Assembly (NCBI GenBank): GCA_022828595.1
Contig: JAKGHH010000001.1
Span: 144,231,017-144,295,016 of the forward strand
Direction of reading: 5' to 3'
Source: Nelumbo lutea
Taxonomy: Eukaryota > Streptophyta > Magnoliopsida > Proteales > Nelumbonaceae
Length of the DNA stretch: 64,000 bases
In this document: piece by piece, positions 33,847-45,044 of the stretch
How positions within the stretch are numbered: position 1 is the stretch's first letter
How the letters are laid out: the number at the start of each line of letters is the position of its first letter
The notes under the pieces: generated by a model
Databases searched by the model: none
Seen by the model: only the letters and a program-made list of their open reading frames with translations
What the model was told of the DNA's origin: nothing
Translations under genes and position numbers: made by a program

Positions 33847-36343
33847 GTAACTTTCAAAATGGTATCTTCTTTCTTCTCCTATTTTGAGCTATTCCCTTCG
33901 AGATTCTTGGAATTGTGTGCTTAATTAATTCTTGGAATTGGTTTCTTCCGTGCATGTTGTTGAGAGGAATCGTCTTGTTTGTGTCACGGAAATTCATTTT
34001 CTTGAGAAAACATTGTTCGTAAATTTACGGGATTGTATCTGGCAAATTACAATTTGATTGTCTAGTATAATTTTCAAGGCCTTCTTTCTCTGGTTTAGGT
34101 GTGGTATAGTTTTTTCTTTTTCATTTCCCTTTTCTAAAGGGAATTTTCTGCGTTCTTGCTCGGAATTTTGAGTTTTTGACAACCGGGGAAGAGGAAGAAT
34201 CTCTGTACGAGTCCCATTGATGGTCTTATTGAGAGGATTCGTTCTTCTGGGTTAAGTTTAGGATTCGAGGTTCTCAATTAAAACTTATCTTCTAATGTAA
34301 GCTTTTGCCTGAAGGTTGGTAACTATTGCATCTATGATCTATCCTTGGGAATTTCCATTTTAATTTAATTTTAGTTCGATTAAACTCAGAGCTTCAGGAG
34401 ATTTTAATGCCCAATTATTGAAAAAAAATAATTATTGAAATAAGAAATGAAAGAGAAAATTTCTTTTGTTTTCTTTTGTTTCAAGTTTATAGTAGAAGGA
34501 ACAAGGAGATTAGCACATGTTCCTTTTCTTTTGTTTCCCTTTTCTTACAATTGAGGTTATCTGCTAGCCTTTGTTGATTTACTGCTATATGTTTTTTATA
34601 TGGTTTTATATTCTAAAGGGTAATCAAATCCTTGTTAATTTACTGCTAGATGAAGCAAATATTAATATTTACATTTCAAATTTTTCTGAAAACAAAAATG
34701 ATATGGTACTAAGATGCTCTAGTAATTATTGTTTTTAAAATTTTTCCGGCTGATAAGATACTCTATTGATTATTGTTTTAAAAAAAAAAATTAAGTCAGG
34801 TTGATACATTTCCCTTTTCCTTTCAAGTAATTTTTCTTTTCTGTTTTTTAAGTTGAGACTTGAGAGCTTGGTCGCCAAAACATCTTCAGTTTTTAAGGTT
34901 AAGATGATGCTTAGGTATGTACCAGTAATATGATGATTAATGCACTAGTTTGTAGAGAAGTGGTTACAACAGGTGCCGAATTCAGGGTTTGGTATTACTA
35001 CATATTGATTATGCCAACTTTACAAGCAGGCAACGTCCAAAGTTGTTAATGCTGAATTTCAATATACCACATGTAGGATAAATTAAACCACTTTAAATTA
35101 GGCGCTGCAAGCCTGCAACTTGGGCAGGCTTGAGTTAAGCATTTATTAAAATTTGCATGAGCCTGACTTGAGAGCCCAAGCCTGCTGCTATGTAAATTCT
35201 TCGAGTTAGGTACCTGACTTGCACCCCTGCCTTTAATTAGAGCTGTCAATGGGTTGGGTTACCCAATATAACAGAACCGGATTATGTTTGTTCTGGTTCT
35301 GTGGCTGTCCCAATTAAAAATTGGGCTGGGGACCGCTTCTTTCTGTTCCAAACTGATTATATAGTTAATAATATATAAAGGTGTAGTGGTTTTTTTTTTT
35401 TTGCAATTTTTATTATATTTTATGCCTATAGGGTAAATTTTATAGTCAGTATATAAGATAATTAAGGTTAAAAAACACTTGTTTTGTCGACATACAATCA
35501 GTTTACTATTTTACAGCTATTTTTATTAAGGTCATATTATCAAAAGTAAAGTTCTAAGTTGTCACTGTCACTATCATAAGTAATTTTAGATGTTAGGCCG
35601 TATAATTGGGTTTCATCAGGTCAGACCCGATCATCCCAATGAGTCTGGATCTGCTCCTCACAGATCACAGCTCACACCAACCTCACAACATGTCCTGGCC
35701 GCACATTGGGAACATATCCTGTACTTGTATTTATTATTCATGGAGAGATGTTCCCAATACAGGGTGGGATGTGGCTGTGAGGAGGAGCAGATCCCAATTC
35801 TATTCCAATACCCAATTAATAATTACTTCCTGTTCTGGGTCTATCTTATGGAACCGATTAATAATTGGTTCAAGACTAGTACACCTTTCCCAAACCAGAC
35901 CCAACCCATTGACAGCTCTACAGTTTCAATATGACCGTATACTTGACAGATGAGGCATTAATTGTCAATTTTACATTTTAAATGAGAATAGGCACATGGG
36001 AGTTAGAATAGCAGTTACTCCTACGCTGTTATTTTTCTCTTCTTTTTTGTTCTGCAACATGCAATTTTTAATTGCATAAGGATCAGGTCATCTGGACATC
36101 ATTAAGGTGTGTAAGATTCATCCTAAAGAAGCTTGTACCATATTTTAGACAGTTCATTAGTAATGAATGCTATACGGAATACTCCATAATACTCTCAATG
36201 TTAGAAATGCACAATTATAACTTGACAAAAGATTTAGATGAGCTTGTCTAGCACGAAGCTTCAAACAGTGGTAGAGATTATCCATTTTTCTTTCAAACCC
36301 TTAGGATCAATTCTATTTTCTCAATTCTGTGTTGTTATTGCAG
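33847..36343 (+). other. Predicted 5' leader intron of the GRAS gene
   Basis: GT at 33847-33848 and AG at 36342-36343 with a T-rich tract before the acceptor. The intron is AT-rich and about 2.5 kb. It contains a MITE at 35238-35920 and otherwise no coding sequence. Short frames inside are spurious. Splicing is predicted from signals only. Confidence 0.5.
35238..35920. mobile_element. MITE in the GRAS leader intron, ends TAGAGCTGTCAATGGGTT
   Basis: TAGAGCTGTCAATGGGTTGG (35238-) is exactly inverted at the right end (ending 35920). The ends are typical of a plant hAT-like MITE. The interior has a second inverted repeat (35647-35720 against 35735-35793) pairing GGATCTGCTCCTC with GAGGAGCAGATCC. 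No coding capacity. Confidence 0.8.
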
Positions 36344-36365
36344 GTTGAACTTTCTGTTTGTGAGA

Positions 36366-36504
36366 ATGGAGGTACATATTCCACTCTTCAAAAGATGATG
36401 TAGCATCCCGTAGTTTTTAACTGACAAAGGTCTGAGCAAAATCCATATTTGAATCATCAGGAGATAACAACTTTTCAGACGAGCAACCAATGCAATCCTC
36501 TTAG
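36366..36504 (+). promoter_or_regulatory. Three short upstream ORFs in the GRAS leader
   Basis: In predicted exon 2: uORF1 36366-36398 (10 codons plus stop), uORF2 36395-36403 (ATGATGTAG) and uORF3 36490-36504 (4 codons plus stop). uORF3 ends one base before the main ATG at 36506. They could limit translation of the main frame. They would matter only if exon 2 is transcribed as predicted. Confidence 0.55.
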
Positions 36505-36505
36505 T

Positions 36506-38269
36506 ATGGATTTGCACCAGCTTTTCAGATACAATGCTAATGATGCAGATATGTCCTGTGATTTTTCTCATGCTACTACTCCAGTGACTTCTGAACGGAT
36601 GATTCGGTCCATGAAATTCAACCTAGATAGCTCCCCCGATTCACCACTTTCAACTCATTTTGACTGTGACACTTTTACTTCATTGAGCAATAGCCAGGAG
36701 CAATACAGCTCAACAGGAACAGATAACCTCTCAGGGACTAGTCATTGTAATTCATCACTTGAAATCAACAGCTCTTTCCATTGGAAAAGCCCTTCTTCTG
36801 TCCATCTGCCAGACAGTGTACAGCTCTTTTCTGGTGGGAGTTCACTCTCACAGGATGTTAATTGTGGCCAGAGCATGAAACACGTTCTACAGGAACTAGA
36901 GAATGTTCTAATGGGTCCTGATGCTGATGAAGATGAAGCAACTACTTCCAATGCAGCTTTTGAAGGGAATAAGCGCTTGCAAATCTCAACTCATAGGTCA
37001 AGGAACTGGAGCCAGGACCCTCGCCCCGGAGCGCATGTGATCCAACCTCAGCCAATTCATGCTTCCAAGAATAAGAAGTTGGACCGTAGAGTTCACGAGG
37101 AGAAAGGTCGTAGAGCAGCAGACACCTATTCTCATGAAAACGTAGGGGTTGATCTGAAGCAATTGCTGATTGAGTGTGCGAGGGCTGTCTCTGAAAACAG
37201 GACAGATGATTTCATGAGATTGTCTGAAGAGGCCAGGGCTGCTGTATCCATCTCTGGAGAGCCAATCCAACGTCTTGGTGCCTACATGTTAGAAGGGCTG
37301 GTGGCCAGGAAGGAAGCTTCAGGTGCTAACATCTACCGTGCATTGAGGTGTAGAGAGCCAGAGAGCAAAGACTTGCTCTCCTACATGCAGATCCTGTATG
37401 AAATCTGCCCATACCTTAAATTTGGCTACATGGCAGCCAATGGGGCGATTGCAGAAGCATTCAGATCCGAGGACCACGTTCACATCATAGACTTTCAGAT
37501 TGCTCAGGGAACACAGTGGATGACACTGATACAAGCACTGGCAGCAAGGCCGGGTGGCCCTCCTCATGTGCGGATCACCGGAATTGATGATCCAGTCTCC
37601 AAGTATGCCCGTGGCGCCAGTTTAGAGGCAGTTGGGAGGAGGTTAGTTGCTTTGTCTAAGAAGTTCAACATCCCTGTTGAGTTCCACGCAATGCCAGTCT
37701 TTGCTCCCGATGTTACACGGGAAATGCTTGATGTGAGACCAGGAGAGGCTCTTGTTGTTAACTTCACGCTGCAGCTTCACCACACACCCGATGAGAGTGT
37801 TGATGTAAACAATCCAAGAGATGGACTACTGAGAATGGTGAAGTCACTTTCACCCAAGGTGGTCACCTTAGTCGAGCAGGAGTCGAACACAAACACAACC
37901 CCATTCTTGACAAGGTTTGTGGAGACCTTAGAATTCTACTCGGCCATGTTTGAGTCGATCGATGTTACTCTTCCAAGGGACAGAAAGGAGAGGATCAATG
38001 TAGAGCAGCACTGCTTGGCCAGGGACATTGTGAACATAATTGCTTGTGAGGGGAGGGAGAGGGTGGAGCGACATGAGCTCCTGGGTAAGTGGAAGTCCAG
38101 GTTTACAATGGCAGGGTTCCGACCATATCCCCTGAGTTCTTATGTCAACTCCGTGATAAAGGGTTTATTAAGGTGCTATTCCGAACACTATACGCTAGTA
38201 GAGAAGGACGAGGCCATGCTATTGGGCTGGAAGGACAGGAACCTGATCTCGGCTTCTGCCTGGCACTGA
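36506..38269 (+). CDS. GRAS-family transcriptional regulator, PAT1/SCL clade
   Basis: An intact 587-residue protein with a single coding exon. The variable N-terminal part (1-214) is Ser/Asn-rich and contains MKHVLQELENVLMGPD (124-139), a motif typical of the PAT1 branch. The GRAS domain spans about 215-587: leucine-rich region I from 215, VHIID at 325-329, the PFYRE-type block as PFLTRFVE at 466-473, RVER at 519-522, and a C-terminal SAW motif ending SASAWH. Known members (Arabidopsis PAT1, SCL5, SCL13, SCL21; rice CIGR) are nuclear or cytoplasmic co-regulators in phytochrome and elicitor/gibberellin signalling. GRAS proteins act through partner transcription factors. The ATG at 36506 is chosen because it is the first in-frame ATG after the stop at 36422 and has A at -3 and G at +4. 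An earlier TTG-start extension is not credible in a plant. Exact orthology is unresolved. Confidence 0.93.
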   Translation: MDLHQLFRYNANDADMSCDFSHATTPVTSERMIRSMKFNLDSSPDSPLSTHFDCDTFTSLSNSQEQYSSTGTDNLSGTSHCNSSLEINSSFHWKSPSSVHLPDSVQLFSGGSSLSQDVNCGQSMKHVLQELENVLMGPDADEDEATTSNAAFEGNKRLQISTHRSRNWSQDPRPGAHVIQPQPIHASKNKKLDRRVHEEKGRRAADTYSHENVGVDLKQLLIECARAVSENRTDDFMRLSEEARAAVSISGEPIQRLGAYMLEGLVARKEASGANIYRALRCREPESKDLLSYMQILYEICPYLKFGYMAANGAIAEAFRSEDHVHIIDFQIAQGTQWMTLIQALAARPGGPPHVRITGIDDPVSKYARGASLEAVGRRLVALSKKFNIPVEFHAMPVFAPDVTREMLDVRPGEALVVNFTLQLHHTPDESVDVNNPRDGLLRMVKSLSPKVVTLVEQESNTNTTPFLTRFVETLEFYSAMFESIDVTLPRDRKERINVEQHCLARDIVNIIACEGRERVERHELLGKWKSRFTMAGFRPYPLSSYVNSVIKGLLRCYSEHYTLVEKDEAMLLGWKDRNLISASAWH

Positions 38270-39510
38270 GATCAATAACGGATGTAGAAGTAAGAGTAGG
38301 AAATTATAAATTAATCGATCCAGATCCACCTCTTTGTTTTTTTAGATGTGCATCTTTTTACAGATTACGTGATATAAATGTACTAGTAAATCAGGTATCC
38401 TTAATTTTGTTCTTATTAAATTTTAGGGACGCGCCTTCACTGGTTTATGTACCACGATGCATTTCCAATACTTTCTTCCTCTGTAAGATAAATGCTGTCT
38501 CTCTACAAAATTTTGGGGGGTTCTTTTGAATTCGGATTACGTGCTCTTGGAGGAATGGACAAATCAAATTGTTTCGTAATGCTTGGCTTGGTTCACTTTA
38601 GCTCCTTTTTTTTCTTCCGTAGGCTCCTCAACAACGTAACAGCCTCGGACAATATTTTTTTTTTAGATTAAAAATCAGAATTTGACCATTGTAGAATTAC
38701 GGGAAATTAAGAACAAAAGCATATAATATTTAAAACTACAATACAGAAATAAAACCCATGGCTCCTTGTAATTCTGAAGAGTAACCTTAGGGAGATTGCA
38801 TTATTTAGAAAGAAATAGGACCCTCTCTTAACAATGCTATTGCCACACCAATCACTAGCTTCAAACCATCTGCGGTTCGATTAATATTTTGTGTCTAAAA
38901 ACAAAATAGAAATTTATTTTTTAGAAAAGATTCATGTATTTTAAGTAATTAGTAATTAAGCACATGCCCCTGTGAGAAATTTTTTTTCATATTAATTAAT
39001 TGAATTTTAAATATATTATAGTTAAGATAGAAATTGAAAATTAACAAAACTAACAATATGATTAAAAATAAACTTAACTTCTTTGTAGAAAATAACAATT
39101 ATTATTATTATTATTTTTTTATTATTAAATTCTGTATTCTATTTCTGTCATAAATAAAAATAATTTTTATTTTAACAATTATTTTTATTTAATATGATGA
39201 ATATATAACATTATAAATGTTCTCAAATGTTTTCGACAAAACTCTGTACATTTTCATTTTCATTTTTGGTGTTTTTATCTTTTTTAAATATTTAATATTC
39301 AATAGTGACATCATGTGTTTCTTTGAAAAGTTGGATCATTGAACTACCATCTAGATAAGAAATTAGCTTTGCTTTTTAATTAGTTTTAAGTTAGGAAAAA
39401 TTATAGTCAAAGTCAATTGTACATTTAAAATCAAGCTACAAGTTCGTCCAAAAAATAACAAAACTCTAACAACTAGCTCACCATGTCATCGAAGGTTTAT
39501 TTGGTTGTTT
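38270..39510. other. 3' flank of the GRAS gene and AT-rich intergenic DNA
   Basis: The 3' UTR starts at 38270. AATAAA-like signals occur at 38485-38491 (GATAAAT) and 38747-38753 (AAATAAA). The 146-codon frame 38089-38529 overlaps the coding region in another frame and is spurious. 39100-39330 resembles the AT-rich repeat at 53530-57110. Confidence 0.4.
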
Positions 39511-39514
39511 TCAA

Positions 39515-40405
39515 CATGGGACTTAATCCATGTTAGACACAACAAAAGACTTATGCCGAAATTGCCCTTTAATGTTGGGTGATTGAAAAATTAAAATAAA
39601 AAAAGGTTTTTGTTTATTTTCATTCTCCCTCCCTCCCTCCCTCTCTCTACAATCTCCCCCACTCTCTCATTCTCAGAGGCATCTCTCTTTACTCAATGGC
39701 TGTGTGATTTAAAAATAAATAAAAATAGTTTTTTGGTTTTTGTATTTATGTTATTTCTATCAATTTCTCTTATTCTCTCTCTACCTGTCATTCTCTTTCA
39801 ATTTTTCTCATTCTCTTTCTCTCCCACTCCCTCTCTTGTTATTTTTTTTTTCTTACACACTTATATGGTATTAATCAGATTGTATAAAATAACATGAGAC
39901 CAATTGGGTATGATTCAAAAACCATTACACCAATTTGATAAAAATTCACAAGAAACTCTTGGCTATGAAATTTATACCAACTTGATAGAAATTTATAACT
40001 TAATTATACAAGTAGTTGGTTCATTTAGTTTTTTATATGGTTTTATTAATACTGTCTAAGTTTGTAAGAAAAAAAAAAACGAAAGAAGAAATAGAAAATA
40101 AGAAAAATACTAAGGGAGAACAATAAATTAAAAGAGAGAGGCTTTGATTTGGCCACAAATGAAAATTGAGAAAGTGGGAGAGACAAAAAGAGAAATGAGG
40201 AAAATCAAGAGACATAGGGAGTGAGAGAAAATGAAAACCTATTTTCAATATAGGTTTTTTGCTATATCCAATATGGCTATGAGAGTGAAAGAGAAGGGAG
40301 GGAAATCAAGAGACATGAGGAGTGAGAGAGAAACTAAAAACTTATTTTTAATATAGATTTTTTGCTATATCCAATATGGATTAAGAGTCTTATGTTGGTA
40401 ATAAT
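39515..40405. repeat. Possible foldback element with internal tandem duplication
   Basis: CAACATGGGACTTAATCCATG near 39515 approximates the inverse of CCAATATGGATTAAGAGTCT-TATGTTGG near 40370-40400. Inside, 40199-40277 and 40304-40380 are direct copies (AATCAAGAGACAT, GGAGTGAGAGA, TTTTTTGCTATATCCAATATGG), offset about 105 bp. A CCCT/CTCT-rich run lies at 39622-39680. No coding capacity. Confidence 0.45.
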
Positions 40406-40582
40406 CACATAAGCATTTGATAATATGGTGGAGATTTTTATAATTTGAAATATAGAACGATTTATCAAAGTTTTTTTAATTTTTGATAACTCTAATTTTT
40501 TTCTTTAAATTATACATTTCATTTACACTTCAACAAAATATATTTGTACCTTAGTTTAAACCCGGCTGTTAGGCGGATTACC

Positions 40583-41130
40583 ACTGGAAACTGCCGCCGC
40601 TAAAAAAGAGGCGCGAATCAGAAACAATTTTGTGTCGTCCCTCTGTCTCTCTAAGACTATAACTTCACACCACCGGCGTCGATTTAGCCACCGCACAGCA
40701 CCTAACCACTGGTAAATCTCTTTCTCTCTCCCTCTCTCTCTCTCTCTCTATTTTCAATCTCGCATTTCATTTTCTCTATGTTTTCCTTAGACGACGACAA
40801 CCACATCTAAATCTTCAACCTAGGATCCGGTGCAGGTCTGTATTCGAACTGACATTTTATTTTGATTAGTTGCATGCTCCTTTTAATAGTTCAGTAAAGA
40901 CCATAGCTTGCTATATGAATCTCTACTATCTTTCTTATTTTATAGAGAGAGAATCGGATGACGAGGAAGATGAGGGTTTGTGGTGGAAACATCCCAGACG
41001 AAGGAGAGGTGGAAGGAGATGTGAATGGCAATGCCGCCAAGATGGTTAGGGAAGAAAACAATAAAAAACTTCTAAATGGTGGAAGAGAAACTGATAGGTT
41101 TTTCGTCGGTGCCTAGATCTTTGGATTTCT
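40583..41130 (+). pseudogene. Gene-like 5' leader with splice signals (unknown parent)
   Basis: The layout looks like the 5' end of a plant gene. A GC-richer leader ends CCACTG/GTAAAT at 40711, a TC-rich intron start follows, a small exon lies at 40791-40836 (TTCCTTAG/ACGACG to GTGCAG/GTCTGT), and a third segment follows after TTTTATAG at 40946. Its first ATG (40959) opens about 52 codons (MTRKMRVCGGNIPDEGEVEG) before a stop at 41115. I recognise no protein. It may be a captured promoter/leader fragment at the left part of the patchwork ending at 53475. An isolated small gene is less likely. Confidence 0.35.
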
Positions 41131-42412
41131 TTTTGTTACTGGATTTAGCCATTTCTAGGGTCTAGGTTTGGGTTTTTGTGGGGACAAACGAAGATGATAG
41201 GTTAATTTCCATGTACATAAAAGTTGAAGAGAAACTAAGGAATTTACTACTCTTGCTGTTATTGGAAGCTTTCTCCATGGATTGATTAGGGTTCATGCCT
41301 TGGAGACTTCATGGTAGCTGGACAGTTTGCTCCATGAGACATTATGGCTCTTATTTGTCATCTGACCAAATTTTGACTTAATTCTACTGTATCATGGTCA
41401 CATAATTTAGAAGGCTCCATTTCAGCCATACAGCCTTATTTTTGTGAAAAGGAATCCTCTTTGATCTCTTTTTGACAGATTGTATAATGAAATAGTGGCA
41501 ATTCTTACTTGGGGCTTCTGCTATCAACTTGTTACAATTAGAACCTTCTTTTGTCAGTTACTAGAGTTGCATTAAAAATTACCATTTTAGCTCTTTTTAT
41601 TCTAGGAACCCTTGGATGTTAAGGCAACAGTCCAAGATTACAAGTTTTCTTTCACCTTCCTTTGGCCTTTGATCAGTGCTACATTGTTAGTGGATAACAC
41701 TAGCATTTATGTATACTTAGAGCATTTTCTAAGACTGCAATCTTCCCCAGGTACATGGGCAACATCAGATGCAATTTTCTCAGCCATGTAGGGAGATTAG
41801 GCTAATTCAATTGGATGAAGCCAAGGGGTAGTGGCCTTGCCCTCTTTTTAAATGAGATGACAGAAACAGTGATAAGTAGATAACTGCAGATATGACGGTA
41901 GTTTCTTTTGAGGCTAATTCAATTAGTTACCTTTTCACAAAAAAAAAAAAAGAATCTTCTCTAGGTAAGTTGTTCAAATAAAGTAATGTCCTCTTCTTCC
42001 TCTATGCCCACATTATTTTTGTTGTTTTTTGGGTTGCTGTTGGCAAAAAGGCAAAGTTTGGAGATATTGATTACTGATGGCTGATACTATAAAATTGAAT
42101 GGCCTCTTTCAACTATTGATCTGGTTCAATTCTCTATCAAATGTGTATAATGAGGTATCCTGGCTGGGAAGTGCAGAAAATTAAGAAGCACATCAAACCT
42201 GAAAAAGAACTGTGTTAACATGTTACTTTTTTCACAATGAACAGAAAGTATGGCATTGCAGGAACTAGCAACAGTTAAATACAAGTATAAACAAAACATG
42301 AAGATACATGAGAGTAGAAAACCCAGAGATAATAATTCATGACTTCAGGAAAAAGCTCATTGCTTTATTAATTCCTTAGTAACATTTCAATAACTCAAAT
42401 CCAGAACAGAAT
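41131..42412. other. Intron-like non-coding DNA
   Basis: T-rich, stop-dense sequence without recognisable genes or repeats. It could be intronic sequence of a captured or decayed gene. Confidence 0.4.
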
Positions 42413-42735
42413 TCTTTTTATTTTTTTAGGGAAAAGATAAACATATATTCATTGTTCAAAAGGGGGAGGGATGTACATTAGAAGATATACAAATTATCCA
42501 CTTAGGAAAAAGGCTTTGAGAAAAAAATCACCCACTTAAGTACGACTGTATCGTATTTGCACTATACAAAACACCCCTTCCCAATCCAGAATTAGCTAAA
42601 CCATCTGTTAACGGATTCAATTCCCTGGGAATCCATCTGAAACTGCAGTTCATTGATGCTGATAATTCTGGCATTTCATGCAAAAAGTGGGAGAGCATCC
42701 AGGGGCCAGAATCAGGATTTGTTTGCCTAATTTAT
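42413..42735 (-). mobile_element. 5'-truncated LINE 3' end, minus strand
   Basis: On the minus strand a frame (about 42720 to 42570) encodes MLSHFLHEMPELSA..NCSFRWIPRELN and LTDGLANSGLGRGVLYSAN, the C-terminal end of the RNase H-like domain of plant L1-type LINEs. A 3' UTR and an A-rich tail (T-rich on plus, 42413-42428) follow. It is the same family as the plus-strand copy at 43940-44484 (FRWI, LGRG/LGRD, LYSAN are shared). Heavy 5' truncation is usual for LINEs. Confidence 0.72.
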
Positions 42736-43939
42736 GGCATTCCTAGAGTGTCCTATTGCTAGGGTGCTGATCTGCAGAGATTTTATGATTCTAAGACTTT
42801 AGAAGAGCATGAGTCTCTACCCCTACTGCATATGTTGTTGGGATAGGGCCACTTTACACCCAAATGATTTCACCATTCATTCAGTGTAACAGACCTCCTA
42901 TTCCAGCCTTAGGAGAAGCTTCTAGGGTTTTTTCTGAAACTACCATCAAAGTTATATAAAATGTCCCTGTCCTGCCTGGGAGGAAGAGGGCCTATACCAA
43001 ATCATGTACTGTGATTTTCCTGGTGATGCTAGAGCTCTTATAGTTTCACAAATTAAAACTATCCCAGTTTGTTTCCAATGCAATTTTATTTGCACTGGTC
43101 CAAAAGCTTGGATGTGCAACAATTTGAGTGAATAAAATATTGTGATCCTTTTTCTATGGTTTGTTTGCATAATTGCATTGTATATAAAGTAAAATAAACC
43201 TGAAGCAAAGTAAAACAAAACCCAAAGCAAAAGTGAACCAGAACTTTTATTCTTCTCATTTGCACTCCCTGTGCATCTATACACTGCAAATGAAATTGCA
43301 CTGCAAAGTGGAAATGGAGCTAAACAGGGCTTGTTTTCCAACATGGAGATCTGGAAGGAGCTATAGGACTGAAACTTAACCACGACTGAAGTGTGGCTAG
43401 CTTGGAAAGCACTTGTTGAATACATGAGATTGGATCATCTACATTTCCCTGCTAGACAATTTAAATAGCAAACCCAAACTCATCTCCATAACGGCATAAC
43501 GTAGATATGTTGCATGATCAAGACCTGGCCACACCACAACCAGTCAATCCAACATCAAATCCCTACACCCTGGAAAGCTACACTAAAGAAACTAATTTTT
43601 CAACACAACTGGCCAGTACCCACTGCTGTGCCCATACAACCCTTCACAGACAACATCCACTCAGATAAAGTTCCCCATTGACAAGCTTTTACAGATCATG
43701 TTCCACAGGATCGCGAAACTAACCATGCCCCTGTACAGGCTTAAAAGCATGTAAAACAGTGCAAAATTTTCTGAACCCTGCATCAAGGAATACTGTAAGG
43801 AAAATGATCAAAGTAATTATGTGTTTTGAGAAATATGTTCCTGACCACATTAACTGGAGTAGATTTATACTGAGATTCTGAAACCATCAGACAAGCCTCT
43901 CGGTGGAATAGAGGGTTGCAGTTTGATGGCAGCTTTGAG
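42736..43939. other. Non-coding stretch, no gene recognised
   Basis: Short frames (for example the 157-codon minus frame 42952-43425) have no recognisable domain. 43080-43310 holds TGCAAAT/ATTTGCA words resembling 15870-16160, perhaps an old MITE. Confidence 0.4.
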
Positions 43940-44484
43940 AAATACTGAGATTACTTGTTGCAGTTTGGTGGAAGCTTTAGAAGGTCGTTCCAGCCTCCTT
44001 CAGCTTCTGGAATAGGGGGTACCGTGAGAAAATCTACAGGAGATATCTTGTGGGCCTTTAGTGGCCCTATCCAAGCTGCAGATGCCTCAGAAGCTGAAGT
44101 CAGATCTCTTCTAGAAGGTTTAAGAATTGCTAAGAACAACCATTTCAGTTCATTAGCAGTAGAAGGAGACTCAAGAGTTACTTTTAAGTGGGCAAAAGAT
44201 TCAGATGGGGGCCATGGAAGCTAGCTCACCTCCTTTCAGAAATTCATGAGCTATCTTCTTTGCTGAACTGCTCCTTTAGATGGATTCTCTGGGAGATCAA
44301 TAGAATGGCAGATGCCTTAGCAAAGCAAGGATTGGGAAGGGATTTTTTGTATAGTGCTAACTCTTTGCCATCTTAGTTTGATACAGGCTTTTCTTTTTGT
44401 GCTTTTTTGGCCTGTTTGTACATTCCTCCCCCCCCCCCCCCTCTTTTTTTGAATACAAGTTATCTTTCCATTCAAAAAAAAAGT
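43940..44484 (+). mobile_element. 5'-truncated LINE 3' end with RNase H-like domain
   Basis: Frame 43955-44224 reads GIGGTVRKSTGDILWAFSGP, then ASEAEVRSLLEGLRIA and LAVEGDSRVTFKWAKDS. A frameshift near 44210 continues in 44188-44376 with NCSFRWILWEINRMADALAKQGLG. These are the successive blocks of the plant RVT_3/RNase H domain at the end of L1-type LINE ORF2. A 3' UTR with a C14 run (44428-44441) and an A-rich tail (44476-44484) follow. Dead, because of the frameshift and 5' truncation. Confidence 0.8.
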
Positions 44485-45044
44485 GGAGGGGAGGCTTGTG
44501 GGTCAACATGTTTAGCCTATATCAATAGACCCCAAGCAGTAAATTTTGTTCATGCAAATTTACCATGAGTAAATATGGATAATGGATAGACAATAATTTA
44601 CCAGAAAGGAGAATTAATAAAAAAACAATGAAACTTGCTAAAGGCATTTAATAGTTCAACCAAATAAATTCTTTGTTTATTTTCCTGGATAACACCTTAT
44701 CCCCAAGGATCTGAGCAACTATTAAAAAATGTAGAGTTCATAATTCCTAGGTTCGACCTTTCAATCAAATAAATCATAACAAGCCACTGGCATTGATCTT
44801 AGTGCAGGATACCTTTCAGGCAGGATTGAAAATTCTGTATTCTGATGCCCTCAAGAGCATAATGCACATTCCTACCATGGATTTATATTGAAACACCTAG
44901 ATAATACATGTCAAGTTACAACAGATAAAAATACAGAACCAAAGCTTTCCTCTCTGAAAAATAAGGCAATATTGGTTGATGTTTGGAGCTGTATGAGAAG
45001 AATCAAGTGAATGGATCTCTGCCCTTCACTAAAAATCTCTGACT
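44485..45044. other. Non-coding stretch between LINE and ARM fragment
   Basis: No domain or repeat that I can name. Possibly intronic sequence belonging to the fragment that follows. Confidence 0.4.

Noticed and set aside
36449..36505. N-terminal extension of the GRAS protein from TTG
   Set aside because: TTG is not a normal plant start in this context. ATG at 36506 has a strong context and is the first in-frame ATG after the stop at 36422.
38089..38529. 146-codon frame overlapping the GRAS 3' end
   Set aside because: Shadow of the GRAS coding sequence in another frame extending into the 3' UTR.
40583..40601. CACTGGAAACTGCCGCC as a definite left CACTA terminus
   Set aside because: It differs from CACTACAAGAAAA at several positions and the flanking TAC does not match TTA at the other end. 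Kept only as a candidate.
42952..43425. 157-codon minus-strand frame
   Set aside because: No domain. The sequence resembles an old TGCAAAT-rich repeat seen elsewhere in the window.
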